The notes under the pieces are model-generated. The model did no database searches and was not told where the DNA came from. It saw only the letters and a list, made by a program, of their open reading frames with translations. Positions 1-7,557 of a DNA stretch of 17,217 nt are shown here, piece by piece. Within the stretch, counting starts at the first letter, position 1, and the number at the start of each line of letters is the position of its first letter. The translations under genes and the position numbers were made by a program. Origin of the DNA: Lachnospiraceae bacterium UBA3638 (GTDB taxonomy: Bacteria; Bacillota; Clostridia; Lachnospirales; Lachnospiraceae); the NCBI GenBank assembly GCA_002373595.1, contig DFKT01000072.1:1-17217 (forward strand), written 5' to 3'.

Positions 1-598
1 AGGTGTTAAGGATAACCTGCTCGCGACTGGTAACGTTGAAAGCAACACAGGTCTCGGAATTAAGTCCGAACTCCTGATAATTTGCAACCTTTGCCTTGGA
101 TGCGGTATAAACTACGAAATTGGGCTCGAAGGAAGCCTCTTCCTCTGCAGTGGGCTGGATGAACATGTTGCGGACAAAGTGTGCCTGCCATGCTACTTCC
201 ATGATGAAACGGACTGCCATACGGGTGTCCTTGTTGGCTCCGCAGAAAGCATCTACTACGAAAAGTCTCTTTCCGCCGGAAAGCTCCTCGATAGCGAGCT
301 TCTTAACTTCTGCCCATACCTTCTCGCTCATGGGATGGTTGTCGTTGGGATACTCGGGAGTATTCCACCATACGGTGTCATGAGCCTTTGCATCATCAAC
401 GATATACTTGTCTTTGGGAGAACGTCCGGTGAACTCACCCGTCATAACATTGACGGTATCGAGCTCGGTAAGCTGTCCCTTCTCAAATCCTGTAAGATCT
501 GACTTCATTTCCTCTTCGTAGAGGGTCTCATACGAGGGATTGTAGATCACTTCGCTAGTACCGGTGATCCCATACTGGGTTAAATCAACCTTTGCCAT
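1..598 (-). CDS. pckA: Phosphoenolpyruvate carboxykinase (ATP), N-terminal part
   Basis: ATP-dependent PEP carboxykinase interconverts oxaloacetate plus ATP with PEP, CO2 and ADP in the cytoplasm; in anaerobes it often runs toward oxaloacetate to save ATP. Only the first 199 codons lie in the window; the nucleotide-binding C-terminal domain is off the left edge. The visible part matches the bacterial ATP-type enzyme through the motifs [34 protein letters not shown] and [11 protein letters not shown], in the expected order. The ATG at 596-598 is chosen because AGAGGTAGG lies just upstream and the protein then begins at the usual point. It is monocistronic at its 5' side, with its own promoter at 663-691 and a 5' UTR of about 58 nt. 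Identification is secure; the partial state is due to the window edge and is not a sign of decay. Confidence 0.95.
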   Translation of the reverse strand, partial: MAKVDLTQYGITGTSEVIYNPSYETLYEEEMKSDLTGFEKGQLTELDTVNVMTGEFTGRSPKDKYIVDDAKAHDTVWWNTPEYPNDNHPMSEKVWAEVKKLAIEELSGGKRLFVVDAFCGANKDTRMAVRFIMEVAWQAHFVRNMFIQPTAEEEASFEPNFVVYTASKAKVANYQEFGLNSETCVAFNVTSREQVILNT

Positions 599-662
599 TT
601 TTCCTACCTCTCTTCTAAAAAATTTATTTTTTCTGCATATCAGCAGTCAAAAACACGCTCCT

Positions 663-691
663 ATTATCTCAAAAAAACGCCCAAATGTCAA
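663..691 (-). promoter_or_regulatory. Sigma-70/SigA-type promoter of pckA
   Basis: On the minus strand TTGACA (686-691) is followed by exactly 17 bp and then GATAAT (663-668), one mismatch from the housekeeping consensus. The -35 hexamer overlaps the TGA stop codon (688-690) of the upstream membrane-protein gene. Transcription would start near 656, about 58 nt before the pckA ATG. No clear operator or riboswitch was seen in that leader. Confidence 0.75.
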
Positions 692-1257
692 AGTTTATCG
701 TGCCTTAAGGCCGCCCAAATGATAAAGACATAAGCAAATCCGATGCAGGCAGTCGCAAACTGTATAACGGAGAAAGTCATCTGAAGCTTGGGCATCATAT
801 TGCGGAGCTTATGATCGGCCGGGATAAAGGTCGGAAGCAGCCAAAGCGCTATCGTAAGACCCATAAACGCCCCCTTTGCAAGAGCACAAAGGACCGCCTT
901 AAGATAGCTCTTTATGCCTCCTGCTTTTCTGCCTCCGGCGATCATATCCTTCTTCAGCAGAAAATGAACCGTGACGGCAAGAACCGCATTTCCGAGCATG
1001 ATAAGCGGAATGATGCCGGGAACGAGGTTCATCACGGGCGAAGCCGCTATGAAAAACGCCGTAACCGGAGTGATCACACAGAGGATCAGGGCGCAGGGCA
1101 GCCCGCATATAAGGACCGCAAGAACTATACAGGTATTGATGACAGGACCTGTAATGAAAACGCTCAGATTCTTAAATATCTGGCTCACTATACATATAGC
1201 CAAAAGTACTGCCGTTGTAACGATCTCCCTTGTACCAAAACTCTTTTTTGTGTTCAC
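688..1257 (-). CDS. Probable ECF transporter S component (substrate-binding membrane subunit)
   Basis: A 189-residue, very hydrophobic protein with about six predicted membrane helices (roughly residues 11-31, 37-53, 57-75, 80-100, 119-141, 160-183) and a short basic loop around residues 103-117. Length, helix count and the small-residue-rich helices resemble S components of energy-coupling factor vitamin/metal importers, which capture substrate and dock on a shared EcfA/A'/T module. No ATPase or T subunit is encoded nearby, as expected for group II ECF systems that share one module. The start is a GTG (1255-1257) after AAGGAGATTATAAGGAA. The gene lies 25 nt behind the lipoprotein gene, suggesting co-transcription. 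The substrate cannot be read from the sequence, and another small membrane-protein family is possible. Confidence 0.6.
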   Translation of the reverse strand: MNTKKSFGTREIVTTAVLLAICIVSQIFKNLSVFITGPVINTCIVLAVLICGLPCALILCVITPVTAFFIAASPVMNLVPGIIPLIMLGNAVLAVTVHFLLKKDMIAGGRKAGGIKSYLKAVLCALAKGAFMGLTIALWLLPTFIPADHKLRNMMPKLQMTFSVIQFATACIGFAYVFIIWAALRHDKL

Positions 1258-1282
1258 TTCCTTATAATCTCCTTTTCTTTAT

Positions 1283-3022
1283 TTATTCAAAAGTGCATGC
1301 CGTAAATGTTATCTTTCCTGGCTGATCGCTGTAGGATTTATCCCCGTATGTATTGCCCTTGAAACGGCAATTCTCAAATGTCGCAGCGCTGTATCCATAC
1401 ATATTTACCATTGTCGAAAATGCAGAATTGTTATTTACTATCTCGCTGTTTCTTACGTACAGTCTGCTGTCAGAATATCCGAAGAAAAGACCGCACTCTT
1501 CCATCCTGTTATCATGGAATGAACACTTATCGAAGAGCATCTCTGCATATTCATCCAGATATACGGCACCCTGGCTGCATCCGTAGATTTCCGAATCCTT
1601 GAATTCGATCGCGCGGGCTTCATCGGACCAGATACCGAAAGCGCCGCACCCGTAGAGGTGACATCCGCTGACAGTCAGGTGATTGCCCGAGTCAAACTCC
1701 AAAACAGGTGCACCGCATGGCCCTACATCCTCCTTATGTCCGATGGTCAGATCCGTAAGCCAGATGTCACGGCAATCATGATACTCCAGCACTGCCGAAT
1801 AAGGCTCTCCTGTGACTATGGTTACTTCCTCTCCCTCAGCAGCTTTCAGGGAGAGTTTGTTGGCGGTGATATTCCAGAAAAGAGCATCCACAACGGTATC
1901 ATGGAAGAACCATTCAGTCCTCTCCTCCGGAGCTATCTCCGTGATATCATAAGTACCGCCTTTAAGAGTTATCTCAGTATAAGGTTTGATATTCGCCACA
2001 AGCTCATGTACATTGCTTACAGTCACTTTCTGAGGACAGAAAAACTCCCTGGTATTTTTATCTGCATTCTCATCATCCCTTACATAGAATCTGTATGAAA
2101 TGAATATATAATCTTCCTCTTCATGAACTCCGTAATTGCTCACGACCATCGTAAGGATATCATCATCATAAAGAGTTATCTTTCTCCAGTTATCATCAAT
2201 GGGAACCTGATCGAGTTCCGCACTCCAGAATCCGTTGTTAAACTGATCATACAGAGGCTCATCGGTGAGTGTCATTCCGACATTCTTCCACTCGTCAGAC
2301 AAGTCGCCTCCGTTTTTCTCAGAAAAAGTAGAATAGTATTTTCCGTCCTTTTCAGTTATCTCCATCTTTTCATCGAGATAATCGAGCTCGCTGTAGAACG
2401 ATTCCATCTCCCCTTCAAGAGCACTGCCTATCAGCTTCCACTTGCCTACCATCTTTTCGGCATCATCCTTGCTCGGAAGATCAGGCATATCTGCCAATCG
2501 AACAGTGATCTTTCCTCTGTCGAGAATCATATCTTCAAAGGTTATAACATCACCGTTTCGGGTAAGTTCATGATAATCCACATCTTCTTCGCTGTCATCA
2601 TCTGCCCAGCCCCACTTCTGTCGGATGACGATCTTGTCTCCGTCCTCGGTCCAAGTGATATCTCTTCCTGCAAGGACATCGTAGCTAAGGATCCCCATAT
2701 ATTCATCGAGTGTTCTTTCCCTGTAATATGCCTTTCCGTCTTCAAACAAAAAGAGCTCTGCCGGGATGCCATCACCTGACTCGACCGCTTCGGCTGCCCA
2801 ATAGGTTCCGGCTGCCGTCTCTTTCGAGTCGGTATCCGGTACATCCTCTTTATCCGCAGGGGCCTGATCTTGCGTTTGAGGTTCCTTGGAACCGGCATCG
2901 GCGTCACCGCTTTTCTCTATCGCATCAGGGATTCTGTTATCATCTCCGCCACAAGCCGACATGGACAGCATGGCCGCTGTAAGAATTATGATCCCCGTTT
3001 TCTTTAATCTCTTGCTTATCAT
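1283..3022 (-). CDS. Lipoprotein with C-terminal right-handed parallel beta-helix
   Basis: A 579-residue exported lipoprotein. Residues 1-24 form a lipid-signal peptide: basic SKRLKK, a hydrophobic stretch, then lipobox MSAC with Cys24 as the lipidation site. An acidic, low-complexity linker follows (about 27-70), then two segments with WAAE/W-K-L openings that look like small beta-rich lipocalin-like folds (about 72-185 and 190-330). The last roughly 220 residues show repeated short strands with periodic V/I/F, N and C residues and turns such as FKDSEIYGCSQGAVYL, typical of pectate-lyase-like beta-helices that bind or cleave polysaccharide. No catalytic residues can be assigned. The ATG at 3020-3022 is preferred over one 13 codons upstream because GGAGG sits 6 nt before it and the signal peptide then starts correctly. 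The gene precedes the S-component gene by 25 nt. Confidence 0.75.
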   Translation of the reverse strand: MISKRLKKTGIIILTAAMLSMSACGGDDNRIPDAIEKSGDADAGSKEPQTQDQAPADKEDVPDTDSKETAAGTYWAAEAVESGDGIPAELFLFEDGKAYYRERTLDEYMGILSYDVLAGRDITWTEDGDKIVIRQKWGWADDDSEEDVDYHELTRNGDVITFEDMILDRGKITVRLADMPDLPSKDDAEKMVGKWKLIGSALEGEMESFYSELDYLDEKMEITEKDGKYYSTFSEKNGGDLSDEWKNVGMTLTDEPLYDQFNNGFWSAELDQVPIDDNWRKITLYDDDILTMVVSNYGVHEEEDYIFISYRFYVRDDENADKNTREFFCPQKVTVSNVHELVANIKPYTEITLKGGTYDITEIAPEERTEWFFHDTVVDALFWNITANKLSLKAAEGEEVTIVTGEPYSAVLEYHDCRDIWLTDLTIGHKEDVGPCGAPVLEFDSGNHLTVSGCHLYGCGAFGIWSDEARAIEFKDSEIYGCSQGAVYLDEYAEMLFDKCSFHDNRMEECGLFFGYSDSRLYVRNSEIVNNNSAFSTMVNMYGYSAATFENCRFKGNTYGDKSYSDQPGKITFTACTFE

Positions 3023-3124
3023 ATTATCCTCCGGTTCAAACTCTAAGACGATGCTTTTCATTCGATGATCAGTCTGTCACCTGTGTTCTGGAAGGATGAG
3101 TCAGTTTTCTTTTAAATCTGGTGA

Positions 3125-4954
3125 TCACTTCACGATCGGTGCAGTCACTTCACGGAGCCATTCTTTTTCTTTGTCGTTAAGATATTCCGAGATATTATCA
3201 TATACCTTCTTGTGATAATCATTGAGAAGCTCTATCTCTTTGTCCGTCATAATCTCAGGGATGATGGCATCACGATCATACGGAACCATGGTCAGCATCT
3301 CAAATCCCAGATACTCTCCGTACTCATTCTCTTTCTTTTTGACACAGAGGATCATATTCTCGGTCCTGATGCCATATTCATTGGGGAGATATACTCCGGG
3401 CTCATCGGAAGTGATCATCCCCTCCTCAAAAGGCGCGCCGAGCTTGCCGCCCCTTCCCGAGAGTCCGATATTCTGAGGTCCCTCATGTACATTGAGGAAG
3501 TACCCTACTCCGTGTCCGGTACCGTGATTATAGTCAACGCCCAGATCCCAAAGCGGTCTTCTTGCGATAACATCCAGCTGTGCTCCGGTCATTCCTTTGC
3601 GGAACAATGCGTCTGCAAGATTCAGATGTCCTTTGAGTACGGCGGTATAGAGTTCCTTCTGTCTCTTATTAAGAGTTCCAACAGCTACGGTCCTTGTGAT
3701 ATCCGTAGTACCCTGGAGATACTGTCCACCCGTATCCATGAGTAGAAATGTGTTATTCTCTATAGGAACATTGGTCTCTACAGTGGGCTCATAGTGTATG
3801 ATCGCTCCGTGCTCACCTGTTGCCACAATAGGAGCAAAACTCTCATACACGAAGTCTGCCTGCTCTTTTCTTAGATTAAGAAGTCTCTCTGCTATATCGA
3901 GTTCTGTAACGCTTCCGCTTTTAAGCTCTTCAGATCCCGAGAGTTCCTTTTTGATGTAATAGATGAGCCTGGTTACAGCTACGCCGTCCTTGATATGGGC
4001 TATTTTTTCATTATCAGCTTCTGTCTTCGTCTTTACTGCCTTGAATCCTTCGGAAGGATTGGGTCCGTCAGTGATCTGTGCTTTGGCAAGTGCCTCTATA
4101 ACACGCTGAGAACTCTTTCTCTTATCGAGGAGAACTTTCTTTCCGTTAAGTGCGGAAAGATCTCCGTAGAATTCGTTATACTCTTTAATACTTACTCCGT
4201 CAGTCAAAAGAGCAGACTTCGTATCATCATCAAGAACTCCGTTATTAACATACAGCGTTGCGCTGTTCGCAGTGATCACGGTAAAGGACAGAACTACCGG
4301 ACAATACTCAACATCACTTCCTCTTACAAGGTATATCCACGCAATATCATCAAGTGAAGATATTACATTTGCATCGCACTTTTTCTTATCCAGTGCTTCT
4401 CTTACTCTTTTAAGTCTCTCCGCTCTCGTCTCTCCTGTATACTTACTGTCAAGAAGATAAGCCTTATTCGCGGATATCGCAGGTCTGTCCTCCCAGGTAT
4501 CTCCGGCAAGATCTATATCACAGACGATCTCGATCTTCTTGTCTCCCATCGTCTTAACTATCTCATCAACAGTACCGGCTCCTACGGTCCTCCCGTCGAA
4601 ACCAAGCTTTGAACCGTCCCTCAGGTTTTTCTCGAGGAACTCCGGAATGGTAGGAACATCTTTCTCTCTGGACTTCATGAGAGTGATCCCTGTACCTGCA
4701 AGCTGCTCTCCCGCCTGAAGGAAATACCTTCCGTCAGTCCAGAGATATGCGTCTCCGTTTTGCAGTATGATCATCTCACCTGCAGATCCGTCGAATCCGG
4801 ACAGATACTCTCTGCATCTGAAAAACTCTCCTACGTATTCCGATGAATGGAAATCGTCCGACACGACATAGTACGCATCGAAACTCCTCACCTTCATTCT
4901 GCCGACCAGTTCGGCGATCCTTTTCTTGTAAACATCTGCATTCTGTCTTTTCAT
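3125..4954 (-). CDS. Xaa-Pro aminopeptidase (aminopeptidase P, M24 family)
   Basis: A cytoplasmic metallopeptidase that removes the N-terminal residue from peptides with proline in position 2. The 609-residue length and architecture match the long, eukaryote-type aminopeptidase P subfamily: two creatinase-like N-terminal domains (about 1-150 and 155-305), the pita-bread catalytic domain (about 315-540) and a short C-terminal domain (about 545-609). The dinuclear metal ligands are all present: Asp407 in LMDTGGQY, Asp418 in TTDITRT, His481 in GTGHGVG, Glu518 in SDEPGVY and Glu532 in RTENMI, so it should be active. The ATG at 4952-4954 is chosen because AAGGA lies 8 nt upstream; the longer reading begins with TTG and lacks a ribosome binding site. 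The long palindrome at 4973-5187 ends 6 nt from that ribosome binding site, so it would lie in this gene's leader. Confidence 0.92.
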   Translation of the reverse strand: MKRQNADVYKKRIAELVGRMKVRSFDAYYVVSDDFHSSEYVGEFFRCREYLSGFDGSAGEMIILQNGDAYLWTDGRYFLQAGEQLAGTGITLMKSREKDVPTIPEFLEKNLRDGSKLGFDGRTVGAGTVDEIVKTMGDKKIEIVCDIDLAGDTWEDRPAISANKAYLLDSKYTGETRAERLKRVREALDKKKCDANVISSLDDIAWIYLVRGSDVEYCPVVLSFTVITANSATLYVNNGVLDDDTKSALLTDGVSIKEYNEFYGDLSALNGKKVLLDKRKSSQRVIEALAKAQITDGPNPSEGFKAVKTKTEADNEKIAHIKDGVAVTRLIYYIKKELSGSEELKSGSVTELDIAERLLNLRKEQADFVYESFAPIVATGEHGAIIHYEPTVETNVPIENNTFLLMDTGGQYLQGTTDITRTVAVGTLNKRQKELYTAVLKGHLNLADALFRKGMTGAQLDVIARRPLWDLGVDYNHGTGHGVGYFLNVHEGPQNIGLSGRGGKLGAPFEEGMITSDEPGVYLPNEYGIRTENMILCVKKKENEYGEYLGFEMLTMVPYDRDAIIPEIMTDKEIELLNDYHKKVYDNISEYLNDKEKEWLREVTAPIVK

Positions 4955-4972
4955 ATTGTTTGTCCTTGTAGA

Positions 4973-5187
4973 GATGCGGTCAGGCAATGTATATTTTTCA
5001 CGTCTTTTACGCAGCGCTTAGCAAGCGAAGTGTGGCGGAAAACGGTCCCGAGCGCCTTGTCCGAGCAGCTCGTGCCCTCATAGCACGAGCGTTGCGAGTT
5101 AAGCGAGGGCGTTTTTGCCCTTAGCCACACAAGCGAGCTTAGCAGCGGAGTACCAAGACTGAAAAATATATATTGTCTGACCGCATC
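4973..5187. repeat. 215-bp long palindromic element between thrC and the aminopeptidase gene
   Basis: Outer arms 4973-5000 and 5160-5187 are complementary over 28 positions with only two G-T pairs (4984/5176 and 4989/5171). Symmetry about position 5080 continues inward: GTGTGGC at 5030-5036 pairs with GCCACAC at 5124-5130. A central hairpin has GCTCGTGC (5068-5075) facing GCACGAGC (5083-5090) around a 7-nt loop. The interior is rich in AGCGAG/TTAGC-type words unlike the flanking coding DNA. A perfect TATAAT lies at 5188-5193 on the minus strand, just outside the right arm, but without a recognisable -35. No transposase or long T tract is present. It could be a non-autonomous repeat, a cruciform, or a structured leader of the aminopeptidase transcript; the palindrome itself is directly visible. 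Confidence 0.85.
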
Positions 5188-5215
5188 ATTATATTAGTAA
5201 AAAATTATAAAACGA

Positions 5216-6706
5216 TTACAGTCCGAGGAACTCCGAGATCACATCGCGCATCTTGTCCTTGTCGCACTGCTTGTCATGAAGCACAGGCGCTGTCCTGATC
5301 TCATTAATGGCATTGGGGATCTCAAGATTGCCGATCTTTGCCATCTCATCAACGAGTTCAAAGTCTCCCATCGCATCATACTTCTTATCGATTGCATTCA
5401 TTACGCTTCTCGTAAACTTGAAAGGACTTGCCGTCGAAGCTATGACTGTCTTGGTCTCATCCTTAGTATCACGGACATACTTTCCGTATACCGCAGAAGC
5501 AACTGAAGTATGTGTATCGATGATGTATCCGCAGGCTCCGTAGATTCTTGCGATCTCATTTGCGGTTTCTTCCTCGGTAGCATAATTACCATAGAAATCT
5601 GAGAGTCCGTCTCTCTCAGACTGCTTGATATCGTACTTTCCGCCCTCGGAAAGGTTCTTCATTAGCTCGGCGCATCTCGCTGAATCATTGCCTGCGATGC
5701 GATAGATAAGTCTCTCGAGGTTGCTGGAGATAAGGATATCCATCGAAGGAGAACTTGTGAGTACAAACTCTCTGTTGCGATCATAGGTTCCGCTCTCAAA
5801 GAAATCAAAGAGGACTTTATTTGTATTGGATGCACAGATGAGTTTGGCTACGGGAAGACCCATCTGCTTCGCATAATATGCAGCAAGGATATTTCCGAAG
5901 TTACCGGTGGGAACTACGAAATTGATCTTCTCTCCGTCTGCGATCTTGCCTTCACCAAGAAGTCTCGTATATGAATAAACATAATAGCAGATCTGAGGAA
6001 CAAGACGTCCGATGTTTATGGAATTGGCGGATGAGAATCTGAATCCCTTTGAAGCCATCTTCTCGCCAAATGACTTGTCTCCGAATATATTCTTTACTCC
6101 GGTCTGAGCATCATCGAAGTTTCCGTGGATACCTACTACGAGAGTGTTATCTCCCTTCTGGGTAACCATCTGTTTCTCCTGGATAGGGCTTACTCCGTCC
6201 TTGGGATAGAATACGATGATACGGGTTCCCTTGACATCTGCGAATCCGGCAAGAGCTGCTTTTCCGGTATCTCCGCTTGTTGCGGTAAGGATAACGATCT
6301 CATCGCTTATATTATTCTTGCGTGCTGCAGTTATCATAAGATGAGGAAGTATCGAAAGTGCCATATCCTTGAATGCAATGGTCGCACCGTGGAAAAGCTC
6401 GAGATAATAAGCACCCTCGGCATATGTAAGAGGCGCGATCTCCTCGGTGTCAAACTTGGAATCATAAGCTCCGTCAATGCACTTCTTAAGCTCCTCCTCC
6501 GTGTAATCGGTGAGCATAAGTTTCATAACTTCATATGCAACGCCCTTATAGTCCATGGTGGACAGATCTTTAAGACTTACATCCAGAGCAGGTATGCTGT
6601 CGGGAACAAAGAGTCCTCCGTCATCTGCAAGTCCCTTTAATATTGCCTTGGAAGCGGTGATCTTTTCTCCCGATCCTCTCGTTGATCCGTAAAGCACTTC
6701 TTTCAT
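5216..6706 (-). CDS. thrC: Threonine synthase
   Basis: A PLP-dependent enzyme that converts O-phospho-L-homoserine to L-threonine and phosphate, the last step of threonine synthesis. It is 496 residues, the length of the long bacterial/fungal-type threonine synthase. The N-terminal YGSTRG and LADDGGLFVP motifs are typical. Lys113 in ELFHGATIAFKDMA is the PLP-binding lysine, SGDTGKAALAGF (about 144-155) forms the phosphate-binding loop, and FVVPTGNFGNILAAYYAK continues the cofactor site. The start at 6704-6706 is preferred over an ATG six codons upstream because AAAGGA lies 9 nt before it. It is divergent from the AP2-domain gene across only 41 bp, so its promoter probably lies inside the 5' end of that gene; TTTACA with a 17-bp spacer to TTTCAT is a weak candidate. 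No T-box or other threonine attenuator was seen. Confidence 0.95.
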   Translation of the reverse strand: MKEVLYGSTRGSGEKITASKAILKGLADDGGLFVPDSIPALDVSLKDLSTMDYKGVAYEVMKLMLTDYTEEELKKCIDGAYDSKFDTEEIAPLTYAEGAYYLELFHGATIAFKDMALSILPHLMITAARKNNISDEIVILTATSGDTGKAALAGFADVKGTRIIVFYPKDGVSPIQEKQMVTQKGDNTLVVGIHGNFDDAQTGVKNIFGDKSFGEKMASKGFRFSSANSINIGRLVPQICYYVYSYTRLLGEGKIADGEKINFVVPTGNFGNILAAYYAKQMGLPVAKLICASNTNKVLFDFFESGTYDRNREFVLTSSPSMDILISSNLERLIYRIAGNDSARCAELMKNLSEGGKYDIKQSERDGLSDFYGNYATEEETANEIARIYGACGYIIDTHTSVASAVYGKYVRDTKDETKTVIASTASPFKFTRSVMNAIDKKYDAMGDFELVDEMAKIGNLEIPNAINEIRTAPVLHDKQCDKDKMRDVISEFLGL

Positions 6707-6747
6707 CTTTTCTTTTCCTTTCATACAATATTTGATAAAATGAGTTT

Positions 6748-7557
6748 ATGAAATCTTCTTCAAAAAAACCTGTAAATCAATCCGATCATCAGGCAGGAGT
6801 ATATCCTTCCCGCAAGAAAAACGGAGAAATCTACTATCGTTCGTCCATGACCGTAAGGTCTAAGCATATCAGTCTCGGCAGTTTTGATACTGCGACCGAA
6901 GCCCATAAAGCATATCTCGAAGGAAAGCGAATACTCGAAAACAAAAGTATCGATATACTCGGCTATAACAAAAAATATTCCCTCGGTTATGATAAGTTCA
7001 TATCTCTGCTTAATTTCAGAGACAACGGCTACTACTTTGCGACTCCGATATATATGAGGCAGCGACTCTTTTACTACTGCCTGACGCCGAAGGAAACTCT
7101 CAAATTCGATCTCGATGATCTGTTTTATTATTCGAGTCACCGCATCAGCAAGCGCGGCGGGCATCTCTTTGTTGCAGATTACGGTTCACAGATCTCTGTC
7201 AGATCCAGGTTCGGACTCAAGCCTTACTCCGTGGAGGGACGTGATTACAGGTTCCGCAACGGCGACAATACCGATTACCGAAGAGAGAATCTTGAGATCA
7301 TAAACACATATAACGGTGTCGTTTTCGATCCCGGATCAAACAAGTATCTCTCAAGGATCCATGTCAAAGGCTATGTTACTGTCGGAAGATACGACAGTGC
7401 TCTCGAGGCTGCCATAGCATACAACAAAGCGATCGATATGCTCTCTCAAAAAGGCAGCTCCAAAAACTATGCTCCAAACTACATCGATGAAGTCTCACCA
7501 AGAGTATATGCCGACATCTACTCTGTTCTGACTGTTTCGGATTATTTCTCCGTATAG
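6748..7557 (+). CDS. Two-AP2-domain protein with degenerate HNH-like core
   Basis: A 269-residue probable DNA-binding protein. Residues about 16-64 (GVYPSRKKNGEIYYRS, then LGSFDTATEAHKAY) and 187-236 (GVVFDPGSNKYLSRI, then VGRYDSALEAAIAYNKA) both follow the AP2 pattern of three strands plus a helix. Between them, about 130-186, NGDNTDYRRENLEIIN resembles the C-terminal half of HNH homing-endonuclease domains, but the catalytic histidine expected before the NGD is replaced (YRFRNGDN), so nuclease activity is unlikely. The tail NYIDEVSPRVYADIYSVL forms a likely helix. No ribosome binding site precedes the ATG; a 3-codon reading frame starting at 6740 has its TGA overlapping the start. It is divergent from thrC and overlaps the 3' end of the GH25 gene by 16 bp. 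It may be a domesticated regulator or a relic of a mobile homing gene. Confidence 0.7.
   Translation: MKSSSKKPVNQSDHQAGVYPSRKKNGEIYYRSSMTVRSKHISLGSFDTATEAHKAYLEGKRILENKSIDILGYNKKYSLGYDKFISLLNFRDNGYYFATPIYMRQRLFYYCLTPKETLKFDLDDLFYYSSHRISKRGGHLFVADYGSQISVRSRFGLKPYSVEGRDYRFRNGDNTDYRRENLEIINTYNGVVFDPGSNKYLSRIHVKGYVTVGRYDSALEAAIAYNKAIDMLSQKGSSKNYAPNYIDEVSPRVYADIYSVLTVSDYFSV

Noticed and set aside
2123..2779. A 218-residue open frame on the plus strand
   Set aside because: It lies fully antisense to the lipoprotein gene, has no ribosome binding site and no family features; it is a shadow of the real gene.
4988..5215. tRNA or small RNA gene in the gap after thrC
   Set aside because: No cloverleaf, T-loop or anticodon features were found; the structure is one long palindrome, which is reported as a repeat.
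6707..6800. T-box or other threonine-responsive leader for thrC
   Set aside because: The divergent gap is only 41 bp and no specifier hairpin or T-box sequence was found.
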